Positions 37,064-45,453 of a DNA stretch of 64,000 bases are shown piece by piece; position 1 is the stretch's first letter, and the number at the start of each line of letters is the position of its first letter. Both the position numbers and the translations under genes were made by a program. The DNA is from Usitatibacter rugosus (GTDB taxonomy: Bacteria; Pseudomonadota; Gammaproteobacteria; Burkholderiales; Usitatibacteraceae). The notes under the pieces were generated by a model. The model did not search any database. It worked only from the letters and a program-made list of their open reading frames with translations, and was not told the origin of the DNA. Where the stretch lies: positions 2,387,419 to 2,451,418 of the forward strand of contig NZ_CP053069.1 of the NCBI RefSeq assembly GCF_013003965.1. Reading direction: 5' to 3'.

Positions 37064-39250
37064 CTAATACGGCTGGGCCCGGCCGGGCGCCCACGGAGTG
37101 CGGCGGGACTTGTATTGCTCGAGGGTGAGCGGCGGTGCGGCGTGACCTTTCGGCAGGGGCAATCCCGAGACCGAACGGAAGTAGGCGACCGAGGCATCGC
37201 GCCACCATTTCGCTTCCTGTTCCTGGATCAGCAGGAATTCGCGCACCTCGCGATGGCGGCGCGGGTCGATCACGTTCTTGAGTCGATCCCAGCGCTTGCG
37301 AAGGTCCCCTGCCCCGGCCACGCCGCGGTCGTAGCGCGCGATCAGCTCATCCCACAAGGAGCGCCCCGACGGCATCCTGAAATCCCACGGCAAGTGGTGG
37401 AACCACAACAGGAATTGATCCGACGTCGTCTTCGGATCGGCCCACTGCCGGGCGACATCCGGCGCGTATTGCTCGAGCGCATTGCTGCCCTTGGGCGTGC
37501 GGTCGAAGCCGATGCCCTTCCGGTCGGCCTGGTGGTAGTAGGTCGGGTTCCATTCGGGACGGCGCAGCTCCGACACCCAGGGCCCCGGTCCGTAGTGATG
37601 CCCCGTGTCCATGAGGTGATGCAGGCCCAGCGGGTTCATGTAGTCGACCACGGCCTCGCGCGACCGCATCATCATCTCGACGATCGCCTCGGTGGACTTG
37701 CGGTCGGTGGAGAACGTGAGCGCCGCCCAGTCGCGCGCGATGTCGCGCGACGACGCATGCGGATCCCAGGCGAGCCGGCCGAACATGTACCAGTTGGCGG
37801 CGTCGAAATGCGAGCCACTCCACGTGCGGGAGCTGCCGATGTTGGCGACCCCGGCCATCGCGGTGAGCTTGTTGCCATCGAGGCTCCCGTCGATCACCTT
37901 CGCGACCGTCGAGCCTTTGCGCGGGCGTCCCGTGTCGGCCTGCAGGACCTCCTCGTACATCGGGCCGAGGTACGCGAGGTGGGTCGCGAAGCCGAGGTAC
38001 TCCTTGGTGATCTGGAACTCCATCGCGAGCGGCGTCTTCGGCATCGCGCCGAAGAGCGGATGGAAAGGCTCGCGCGGCTGGAAGTCGATGGGACCGTTCT
38101 TCACCTGCACGATCACGTTCTTCGCGAACGTCCCGTCGAGGGGGACGAACTCCGTGTATGCCTGCTTGGCGCGGTCCTCCTCGTCGAACTGCGAGTAGAC
38201 GAAGGCTCTCCAGAAGACGAGGCCGCCATGCGGCGCCACCGCCTCGGCGAGGAGGTTCGCTCCCTCCGCGTGGCTGCGCTTGTAGTCCTGCGGCCCGGGC
38301 TGGCCCTCGGAGTTCGCCTTGACGAGGAAGCCGCCGAAATCGGGGATTACCTTGTAGATCTCGGCCGCTTTGTCCTTCCACCATTTGCGCACGGCCGGGT
38401 CGAGCGGATCCGCAGTGGCCGTCTGCTTCAGCTCCATCGGAGCCGACCAACGCACCGAGAGATAGACGCGAATGCCGTAGGGCCGGAACACGTCGGCCAG
38501 CGCTGCCGCCTTCGCGATCCAGGGCGCGGTCATCATCTCGGCCTTCGAGTTGACGTTGTTCAGCACCGTGCCGTTGATGCCGATCGAGGCGTTGGCCCGG
38601 GCGTAGTCGACGTAGCGCGCGTCCTTCACGTCCGGCAGGTGGTGCCACTCCCAGATCGACTCACCCGCGTAGCCGCGCTCGATGGTGCGGTCGAGGTTGT
38701 CCCAATGGTTGAGCATTCGCAGCGCGACCTTCGGTGCCGAGCGCACGTCGATCTTCGCGAGATCCACGCCAGTCCGCATGGCCGCCAGCAGCGCGAACGT
38801 GCCATAGAGGAGCCCCACATCCGAGTTGGCCGCGACCAGCGTCACGGCATGGCCGCGCACCTTGGTCGCGCGCAACAAATACCCTTCCTGCCCGAGGGAT
38901 GCGAGGTCGAGATCGAGCTTCGCGATGGCCGGCAGCGAAGCGGGCGTGGCGAGCACGATGGCGCCTTTGCGGATCTCGCGCGCCAGCTCGGGGGGCCGGC
39001 CGACGAGGCCGGAGAGGCCGCGATGCAGCTCGGCGACCGCGGCAAGCGCCGTCAACGAAGGCCCCGCGGGTGCCACGATGACCTTCGCGTGGGCCAGGAC
39101 GCGCGTGCGCTGTGCGCCTTCCAACGCCCGGTAGCGAAGCCACAATTCGTATCCATCTTCCTCGAATCCCCAGGCGGGATTCAGGGGCAACGCAACCATC
39201 AAGGGCGCGAGCGCCCGCAATATCGTTTGCGGCTTATTCATTCGATTCAT
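37064..39250 (-). CDS. aguA: GH67 alpha-glucuronidase
   Basis: A 728-residue enzyme removing 4-O-methyl-glucuronic acid from the non-reducing end of xylo-oligosaccharides. Signal-like N terminus: TILRALAPLMVALPLNPAWG. Family GH67 signatures include HWDNLDRTIERGYAG, GINGTVLNNVN and GGFLVKANSEGQPGP (acid Glu). The base residues are in GPIDFQPREPFHPLFG and LAMEFQITKEYLG. The start at 39250 is preceded by GGAGG ten bases upstream; a second ATG lies three codons later. It diverges from the GH3 genes across an operator at 39281. Confidence 0.94.
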   Translation of the reverse strand: MNRMNKPQTILRALAPLMVALPLNPAWGFEEDGYELWLRYRALEGAQRTRVLAHAKVIVAPAGPSLTALAAVAELHRGLSGLVGRPPELAREIRKGAIVLATPASLPAIAKLDLDLASLGQEGYLLRATKVRGHAVTLVAANSDVGLLYGTFALLAAMRTGVDLAKIDVRSAPKVALRMLNHWDNLDRTIERGYAGESIWEWHHLPDVKDARYVDYARANASIGINGTVLNNVNSKAEMMTAPWIAKAAALADVFRPYGIRVYLSVRWSAPMELKQTATADPLDPAVRKWWKDKAAEIYKVIPDFGGFLVKANSEGQPGPQDYKRSHAEGANLLAEAVAPHGGLVFWRAFVYSQFDEEDRAKQAYTEFVPLDGTFAKNVIVQVKNGPIDFQPREPFHPLFGAMPKTPLAMEFQITKEYLGFATHLAYLGPMYEEVLQADTGRPRKGSTVAKVIDGSLDGNKLTAMAGVANIGSSRTWSGSHFDAANWYMFGRLAWDPHASSRDIARDWAALTFSTDRKSTEAIVEMMMRSREAVVDYMNPLGLHHLMDTGHHYGPGPWVSELRRPEWNPTYYHQADRKGIGFDRTPKGSNALEQYAPDVARQWADPKTTSDQFLLWFHHLPWDFRMPSGRSLWDELIARYDRGVAGAGDLRKRWDRLKNVIDPRRHREVREFLLIQEQEAKWWRDASVAYFRSVSGLPLPKGHAAPPLTLEQYKSRRTPWAPGRAQPY

Positions 39251-39280
39251 CTTGCCCGAGCCTCCTACCCGGTGCCAGAA

Positions 39281-39294
39281 TGGTAACGCTACCT
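39281..39294. promoter_or_regulatory. LacI-type operator between GH67 and the GH3-GH10 operon
   Basis: TGGTAACGCTACCT is the best palindrome of the set. It lies in the 60-bp gap between the divergent GH67 gene (start 39250) and the GH3-like gene (start 39311), so one bound repressor could control both directions. Confidence 0.65.
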
Positions 39295-39310
39295 CTCTCG
39301 GGAAAGCCAG

Positions 39311-40891
39311 ATGTCCGCCACGAACAATGCGTCCAAGAACGCAGCGTGGCTCGCCGCCGCGGTGCTTTTCGCGTGTGTCACGAGCCCGTTTGCCGCAACA
39401 CCGGGCCCTGCATGCGACGGCATCGATGCCGCCCTGCCCCAGCCTCTCGCGCTCGCTTCGTCCTGGGATCCCGCGCTGGTTCGCGAGGTCCATTCGCTCG
39501 CGGCACAGCAGGCTCGTTCCCGGGGTTGTGCCCTCGTGCTCGCTCCCACGCTCGATGTCGTGCGCGATGCACGGCGCGGCGTCGCGGAGCGCACGTTCGG
39601 TGAAGATCCTTATCTCGTCGGTGAGATGGGTGTGGCTGCGATCGAAGGTTTGCAAGGACGAGGTGCCACGCCCGGCGCCGGCAAGGTGACATCGGCCGCG
39701 ATGCATCTCGCGGGTCCGCCTCTTCCGGGCGACGGAAGCGAGGTCGGACCGGTGCCGGTCGCGGAGCGCGAGCTGCGCGAGATCTACTTCCCGCCCTTCG
39801 AAGCCGCCATTGCCCGCGCCAACCTGCGTGCGATCGTGGTTTCCCGCAACGAGCTGGACAGCCTCCCGTCGCTCGCGAATCCGTGGCTGCTGAAGGATGT
39901 CGTGCGCGGTGAGTGGAAGTACACGGGCGCCCTGCTCGCAGGCTCCGACGCCATCACGGACTTGCATGCGATCCACGGCGTGGCCGCGAATGCGGACGCC
40001 GCGTCCCGGATCGCGAGCGATGCCGGAATCGAGACGCTCGATCGCCCCTCCTCCACGGAGGCCGCTCCGCTCAATGCATCCGCCCGCGCGCTTGCACTCA
40101 AGGCCGCGCAACGCTCGATCGTGCTACTGAAGAACGACGGCACGCTTCCGGCCGCTGCTGCCGCGAACGTCCTCGTGCTCCGCATCGGTGACGGTGACGC
40201 AGCCGCGCAGCAATCGCGCGTCGATGCCGCGAAGACCACCGGCCGCCCCGTCGTCGTGGTGCTCACCTCGCCGCGCTCCCCGCTCACCGTGAAGATGTCG
40301 GAGCAGGCCAACGCCATCCTCGCCGCGTGGAACCTGGGCGAGCGCTCCGACGATGCGATCGCCGACGTGGTGTCGGGCCGCGTGAACCCCGGCGGCAAGC
40401 TTCCGCTGACGCTATCGCGCAATGCCGGCCAGATGCCGGCCTTCTATAACGTGAAGCCCTCGGCCCGGCGCGGCTACCTCTTCGACACGACCGATCCTCT
40501 CTATACGTTCGGCTCCGGCCTCGGCTATTCCACCTTCACGCTGGGTGCGCCTCGCCTATCCGCAGCGACGATGGACGCGAAGGGCTCCATCGTCGTGTCG
40601 GTGGACGTGCGCAATACCGGCAAGTTGGCGGGCGACGAGACGGTGCAGCTTTATATCCGCGACAAGGTGAGCTCCGTGACGCGGCCCGTGCTGGAACTGA
40701 AAGGCTTCCAGAGGATCGCGCTCAAGCCCGCGGAAGCGCGCACCGTCACCTTCAAGGTCGATGCGCGCAGCCTCGAGATGTGGAACGAGAAGATGCAGCG
40801 CGTCGTCGAGCCCGGAGACTTCGAGATCATGACCGGCAACAGCTCCAGTCAATTGCAGTCCGCGACGCTCACCGTGAGGGCCGCGCCATGA
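39311..40891 (+). CDS. Degenerate GH3-family protein (probable pseudo-enzyme)
   Basis: A 526-residue exported protein (signal ASKNAAWLAAAVLFACVTSPFAA) clearly related to the intact GH3 encoded next to it. It is about 260 residues shorter: the N-terminal part of the TIM barrel is missing or compressed. Aligned with its neighbour, the catalytic-nucleophile segment VVVSDYNAVEQL reads ALLAGSDAITDL, so the Asp falls on Gly. The substrate-binding KH of LKHMTGHG reads MH. The C-terminal sandwich and fibronectin-like domain are well kept (SIVLLKNDGTLP, TFGSGLGYSTFTL, VDVRNTGKLAGDETVQLYI). The frame is uninterrupted, so it is not an obvious pseudogene. It may bind sugars or partner the active enzyme. 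Its stop overlaps the next start (ATGA). Confidence 0.8.
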   Translation: MSATNNASKNAAWLAAAVLFACVTSPFAATPGPACDGIDAALPQPLALASSWDPALVREVHSLAAQQARSRGCALVLAPTLDVVRDARRGVAERTFGEDPYLVGEMGVAAIEGLQGRGATPGAGKVTSAAMHLAGPPLPGDGSEVGPVPVAERELREIYFPPFEAAIARANLRAIVVSRNELDSLPSLANPWLLKDVVRGEWKYTGALLAGSDAITDLHAIHGVAANADAASRIASDAGIETLDRPSSTEAAPLNASARALALKAAQRSIVLLKNDGTLPAAAAANVLVLRIGDGDAAAQQSRVDAAKTTGRPVVVVLTSPRSPLTVKMSEQANAILAAWNLGERSDDAIADVVSGRVNPGGKLPLTLSRNAGQMPAFYNVKPSARRGYLFDTTDPLYTFGSGLGYSTFTLGAPRLSAATMDAKGSIVVSVDVRNTGKLAGDETVQLYIRDKVSSVTRPVLELKGFQRIALKPAEARTVTFKVDARSLEMWNEKMQRVVEPGDFEIMTGNSSSQLQSATLTVRAAP

Positions 40892-43251
40892 AGAACGGTC
40901 GCCGCGATGCGCTCAAGTCTCTCGCCGGATTGACCGCGTATGCCGGAGCCTCGGCCTCGCTGCCAGCGGTTGCGGCCGCGGGCGATCCTCCTCCGTACAA
41001 GAACCCGGCACTCTCCGTGGAGCAGCGCGTGCGCGACCTGCTGCCGCGCATGACGCTCGAGGAGAAAGTGGCGCAGATGATCGCGCTCTGGTTCACCAAG
41101 ACGGATGTCACCGACGAGAAAGGCGACTTCTCGCCCGCGAAGGCGAGCAAGGCGTACCCCGCGAGCTTCGGCCAGGTCACGCGTCCTTCGGATCGCCGTG
41201 GAGCGCCCACGGTGCCGGGCAAGCGCTGGCGCGATCCCGCATCGACGGTGAAGCTGGTCAATGACACGCAGCGCTGGGCGCTCGAGCAGACGCGCCTGGG
41301 CATCCCGGTGATCTTCCACGAGGAATCCCTGCACGGGTACATGGCGCCGGAGGCGACCAACTTCCCGGTGCCGATCGCGCTCGCCGGCAGCTTCGACGCC
41401 GCGCTCGTCCGCGAGGTGCAGTCGGTCATTGGCCGCGAGATGCGCGCGCACGGCTCGCACCTGGCGCTCTCGCCCGTGGTCGACATCGCGCGCGATCCGC
41501 GCTGGGGCCGCATCGAGGAGACCTTCGGCGAAGATCCGTATCTGTGCAGCGAGATGGGTGTCGCCTCGGTGCTGGGCCTTCAAGGCGAGGGCCGCACGCT
41601 GGGGCCGGGCAAGGTCTTTGCGACGCTGAAGCACATGACCGGCCACGGGCAGCCGCAGGCGGGCGCGAACGTGGGGCCGGCGCCGATCGCGATGCGCGAG
41701 CTTCGCGAGAGCTTCTTCCCGCCGTTCCGCGAGGTGGTCGAGCGCACCGGCATCAGCTCGCTCATGCCGTCGTACAACGAGATCGACGGCGTCGCCTCGC
41801 ACGCCAACAAATGGCTGCTGGGCGACCTGCTGCGCGGCGAATGGAAGTTCGACGGCGTCGTGGTCAGCGACTACAACGCGGTCGAGCAGCTGGACACGCT
41901 GCACCACGTGGTGCCCGACCTGCCTTCGGCCGGCATCCGCACGCTCGAGGCCGGCGTGGACAGCGAGCTTCCCGACGGCGCTGCGTTCCGGGGCCTCGCG
42001 GCGCTGGTTCGCTCCGGGCGCGTGCCCGAGAGCGCCATCGACGCGGCCTGCGCGCGGATGCTTTCACTCAAGTTCCGCGCGGGGCTCTTCGAGAACCCGT
42101 ATGCGAAGGCGGAGGAAGCGATCGCGCTCAACTCCAATGCCGAGGCTCGCGCGTTGGCACTCCGCGCCGCGCACCGCTCCATTTGCCTGTTGAAGAACGA
42201 CGGCACGTTGCCCCTCGCCCCCGGTGCCCACAAGCGCGTGGCGGTGATCGGCCCCAACGCCGGCATCGCGCGCCTCGGTGGCTATTCGGGCGAACCGCTG
42301 CACAACATTTCGCTGCTGGACGGCGTGAAGGCGAAGCTCGCGGGCAAGGCCGAGGCCGTGTTCGCGCAGGGCGTCTTCATCACGAAGAGCGAGGACCGCA
42401 GCTCCGACGAGGTGCTGCTGGCCGATCCCGCGCGCAACCGCCAGTTGATCGCCGAGGCGGTGGCGGTCGCGAAGACTTGCGACGTGATCCTGCTCTCCAT
42501 CGGCGACACGGAGCAGACGAGCCGCGAAGGCTTCGCCAAGAACCATCTTGGAGACCGCACGAGCCTGGACCTGGTCGGCGAGCAGAACGAACTCGTGGAC
42601 GCGCTCGCGAAGCTCGGCAAGCCGCTGGTGATCGTCGCGCAGAACGGGCGGCCGCCGAGCTTCCCCAATGCCATCGCCAAGTGCAACGCGCTGCTGGAGT
42701 GCTGGTACGTCGGCCAGGAAGGCGGCACGGCGATGGCCGATGCGATCTTCGGAGATATCAATCCGGGCGCCAAGCTCGCGGTCACGGTGGCGCGCGACGT
42801 GGGCCAGGTGCCGATCTACTACAACGCCCGGCCCTCGGCCCGCGTGGGTGGCCGCGATCCCGTTCCGCTCTACCCGTTCGGCTACGGTCTCAGCTACACC
42901 ACGTTCGAGGTCGGCAAGCCGCGCCTGTCCGCGAGCTCGATCGCCCGCGGTGCCAACGTCACGGTCGAAGTCGACGTCCGCAACACGGGCTCACGCGCCG
43001 GGGACGAAGTGGTGCAGGTCTACGTGCACGATCGCGTGGCCACGGTCGCGCGCGCCGCGAAGCAACTCCGGGGCTTCGAGCGAGTGACGCTGGCACCTGG
43101 AGAACGCAAGACCGTGCGCATCCCGCTCGGCCCGAAAGCCTTCCGGCTCTGGAACGCCCAGATGAAGGAAGTGATCGAGCCCGGCACGTTCGACATCCTC
43201 GTGGGATCCAATTCCCGCGACCTCCAATCCGTCGCCCTCGAGATCACCTGA
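40888..43251 (+). CDS. GH3 beta-xylosidase/beta-glucosidase
   Basis: A 787-residue glycoside hydrolase family 3 enzyme that hydrolyses terminal beta-linked sugars; xylosidase activity fits the context. An RR-containing N terminus (NGRRDALKSLAGLTAYAG) suggests Tat export. The barrel has HEESLHGYMAP, LKHMTGHGQP and the nucleophile Asp328 in VVVSDYNAV. The second domain (SICLLKNDGTLPLAPG) and the fibronectin type III-like domain at the C terminus (VDVRNTGSRAGDEVVQVYV) are complete. The ATG at 40888 overlaps the stop of the degenerate GH3; the frame extends upstream but without a start signal. Confidence 0.93.
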   Translation: MKNGRRDALKSLAGLTAYAGASASLPAVAAAGDPPPYKNPALSVEQRVRDLLPRMTLEEKVAQMIALWFTKTDVTDEKGDFSPAKASKAYPASFGQVTRPSDRRGAPTVPGKRWRDPASTVKLVNDTQRWALEQTRLGIPVIFHEESLHGYMAPEATNFPVPIALAGSFDAALVREVQSVIGREMRAHGSHLALSPVVDIARDPRWGRIEETFGEDPYLCSEMGVASVLGLQGEGRTLGPGKVFATLKHMTGHGQPQAGANVGPAPIAMRELRESFFPPFREVVERTGISSLMPSYNEIDGVASHANKWLLGDLLRGEWKFDGVVVSDYNAVEQLDTLHHVVPDLPSAGIRTLEAGVDSELPDGAAFRGLAALVRSGRVPESAIDAACARMLSLKFRAGLFENPYAKAEEAIALNSNAEARALALRAAHRSICLLKNDGTLPLAPGAHKRVAVIGPNAGIARLGGYSGEPLHNISLLDGVKAKLAGKAEAVFAQGVFITKSEDRSSDEVLLADPARNRQLIAEAVAVAKTCDVILLSIGDTEQTSREGFAKNHLGDRTSLDLVGEQNELVDALAKLGKPLVIVAQNGRPPSFPNAIAKCNALLECWYVGQEGGTAMADAIFGDINPGAKLAVTVARDVGQVPIYYNARPSARVGGRDPVPLYPFGYGLSYTTFEVGKPRLSASSIARGANVTVEVDVRNTGSRAGDEVVQVYVHDRVATVARAAKQLRGFERVTLAPGERKTVRIPLGPKAFRLWNAQMKEVIEPGTFDILVGSNSRDLQSVALEIT

Positions 43252-43253
43252 CC

Positions 43254-44414
43254 ATGTCCGAACCCCGCTCCCCTTCCCGCCGCGACTTCTCCAAGGCTTT
43301 GCTCGGCGCCAGTCTCGGCACGCTCGCCCCCCTGGGCTCCGCGCTCGCCACCCCCGCTCCCGGTTCGCTCGACGCGATCGCCCGCGCCAAGGGCCTGCGC
43401 GTCGGCAACGCGATGGGCCGCGGCACGACGGGACCGCGTGCCAACGTCCGCTTCGAGGATCCCGCTTATCGCGCGCTGATGGCCCGCGAATGCAGCCTGT
43501 TCGTCGCGGAGAACGAGACCAAGTGGCAGCACCTCCAGCCACGCCCGGATACGTTCCGTCCGGAAGCCTCCGACGAGATGTTCGCGTGGGCGAAGAAGGA
43601 AGGCATGGCGATCCGCGGCCACTGCCTCGTGTGGCAAACGCCGCGGTGGCTGCCCGACTGGGTCAACAAGCATGACTATGGCGCCAACCCGAAGGCCGAG
43701 GCCGAGCGGATCCTGCGCACGCACATCTCGCAGACCTGCAAGCACTTCAGCCGTGACGTCTACAGCTGGGACGTCGTGAACGAGGCCATCGACCCCGTCA
43801 CGGGCGATCACCGCGTGAACGTACTGAACAGCAAGCTTGGCAATGTGGAGCAGATCGATCTCTGCTTCCGCCTCGCCAAGGAGCACGCGCCGAACGCGAA
43901 GCTGGTCTACAACGACTACATGCGCTGGGACGAGCGCAGCGCCAAGCATCGCTCCGGAGTCCTGCAGCTTCTGCGCGACCTTCGCAAGCGCGGCACGCCG
44001 ATCGACGCGCTGGGCCTGCAGGGCCACATCGGCTACTGGCCCGACAACGAAGCCACCGGTTTGGGCGGCCCCGCCCAATGGCGCAAGTTCCTGGACGAAG
44101 CGACCGCGATGGACCTGGACCTGCTGATCACGGAGTTCGACGTCTCCGACAAGGGCCTGCCGACCGAGGTGCCCGCGCGCGACGCGCAAGTAGCGGCGAT
44201 CGCGAAGGAGTTCCTCGACGTCACGCTGTCGTACACGCGGCTGCGGGAGTTCCTCTTCTGGGGGATGGCGAATCGCCAGAGCTGGCTGCAGGAGTGGATC
44301 CCGCGCGCGGACAAGACGATGGTGCGGGGATGTCCGTTCGACGAGAAGCTCCAGCCCACACCGCTGTACACAGCCCTCGCCGACGCCTTCCGGGCGATGC
44401 CCCAGCGCACCTAG
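43254..44414 (+). CDS. GH10 endo-1,4-beta-xylanase
   Basis: A 386-residue GH10 xylanase cutting the xylan backbone. A twin-arginine signal is visible (SRRDFSKALLGASLGTL). The barrel carries ENETKWQHLQP and GHCLVWQTPRWLPDW, the acid/base Glu177 in SWDVVNEA and the nucleophile Glu294 in LLITEFDVSD. The C terminus FWGMANRQSWL is typical of the family. It starts 2 bp after the GH3 stop, completing a GH3-like/GH3/GH10 operon. No carbohydrate-binding module is present. Its last bases overlap the convergent hypothetical gene. Confidence 0.95.
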   Translation: MSEPRSPSRRDFSKALLGASLGTLAPLGSALATPAPGSLDAIARAKGLRVGNAMGRGTTGPRANVRFEDPAYRALMARECSLFVAENETKWQHLQPRPDTFRPEASDEMFAWAKKEGMAIRGHCLVWQTPRWLPDWVNKHDYGANPKAEAERILRTHISQTCKHFSRDVYSWDVVNEAIDPVTGDHRVNVLNSKLGNVEQIDLCFRLAKEHAPNAKLVYNDYMRWDERSAKHRSGVLQLLRDLRKRGTPIDALGLQGHIGYWPDNEATGLGGPAQWRKFLDEATAMDLDLLITEFDVSDKGLPTEVPARDAQVAAIAKEFLDVTLSYTRLREFLFWGMANRQSWLQEWIPRADKTMVRGCPFDEKLQPTPLYTALADAFRAMPQRT

Positions 44415-45187
44415 GGAAGGAAGACGCCCATCGAGCGGGTGCCCGCCGCGGCGGCCATGGCGTCGAGGTTCTGCTCGAGCTCCATGAATCCGGCGATCCG
44501 CTGGGCTCGCGCCGCACCGAAGCTGCGCTCGATCGCAGTCACCGACTTGTCCGCCGCCTTCGCATCCCCGAACTGGCGGAGCAACTGCGCTCTCAGGATC
44601 ACGGCCTTCGCGGCCTGGAGCATCAATGCGTCGGTGTCGTGCGGGCACTCCGCGAGAACCTCCACCGACCGATCGAGGCACTTGAACAGCGCCCGCTTCT
44701 CGCCCCAGGAGAAAGACTGCACGAATCCGCGTTGGGCCACGAAGCGCGCGTATCCCTCCCCCAGGAGCGCGCGGGACTCGATCTCCACCAGCACGGGATC
44801 GTCGGACATCTCCCGCACCGGCAGGACGAGCCTGTAGCACTCGAGGGCTTCCGCGACCGCCTCGTCCGTGCCCAGGCTCTGCACGATGCAGGCCTTGGCC
44901 AGCAGGGAATCGGCGAGCAGCCGCCGCGACTCGAGGTCTGCCGGCGGCGAGTTGCGCTCGATGACCTCGTCGTGGAGCGAGATCGCCTCGTCCTTCCTTC
45001 CCAGCTCGTCCAGCACGGCCGCCTTGCTGCACAAGGCGCGGTCCACGGCGGCCTTCTCCCCGGCATCGCGAGAGTTCCGGTAGTGCAGGATGACCTTGTC
45101 GCAAAGCGCGAGGGACTCATCGGCGGCCCCCTCGAGGTGGAGCCTCACCGCCTCTTCCGCCAGGGCTGGCGCAGCCGTCGCGGTCAC
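44411..45187 (-). CDS. Helical repeat (TPR-like) hypothetical protein
   Basis: A 258-residue protein made of paired helices resembling tetratricopeptide repeats (EEAVRLHLEGAADESLALCDKV, RALCSKAAVLDELGRKDEAISLHDEV, DALMLQAAKAVILRAQLL). No signal peptide or enzymatic motif is visible. TPR-like folds usually mediate protein contacts. The start is the GTG at 45187, overlapping the stop of the upstream small membrane protein gene (GTGA). The gene converges with the xylanase by 4 bp. Function unknown. Confidence 0.7.
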   Translation of the reverse strand: MTATAAPALAEEAVRLHLEGAADESLALCDKVILHYRNSRDAGEKAAVDRALCSKAAVLDELGRKDEAISLHDEVIERNSPPADLESRRLLADSLLAKACIVQSLGTDEAVAEALECYRLVLPVREMSDDPVLVEIESRALLGEGYARFVAQRGFVQSFSWGEKRALFKCLDRSVEVLAECPHDTDALMLQAAKAVILRAQLLRQFGDAKAADKSVTAIERSFGAARAQRIAGFMELEQNLDAMAAAAGTRSMGVFLP

Positions 45188-45435
45188 GCGCGAAACTGGA
45201 TCCAGAACAGGAAGCCCATCGCGGTGAGCATCACGAGCATCGCCAGCGCCACGAAGCTCACGCGCGCGGGACCATTGCTCGCCTCTCCATCCTTCATCAT
45301 GCGGCGAGCCATCTCCGCCACGGCGAAGAAGACGACGGCCCCGATCAGCCAGCCCCACTTTTTCTCGCCCACCGCGATGGCCACGCACGCCACGCCCATG
45401 ATGTAGAGCCAGGCTGTAAAGGTCGCTTTACCCAT
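45184..45435 (-). CDS. Small three-helix membrane protein
   Basis: An 83-residue protein with three hydrophobic segments (about 7-22, 28-43 and 60-79) separated by a charged loop ARRMMKDGEASNG. It is translationally coupled to the downstream TPR-like gene by a GTGA overlap, so the two may act together at the membrane. Not recognised. Confidence 0.65.
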   Translation of the reverse strand: MGKATFTAWLYIMGVACVAIAVGEKKWGWLIGAVVFFAVAEMARRMMKDGEASNGPARVSFVALAMLVMLTAMGFLFWIQFRA

Positions 45436-45453
45436 GCAATGTCACCCTCCCGG

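Noticed and set aside
39311-40891. The shortened GH3 gene as a plain pseudogene.
   Set aside because: The frame is uninterrupted, has a signal peptide and is coupled to the next gene by ATGA. It is reported as a probable pseudo-enzyme instead.
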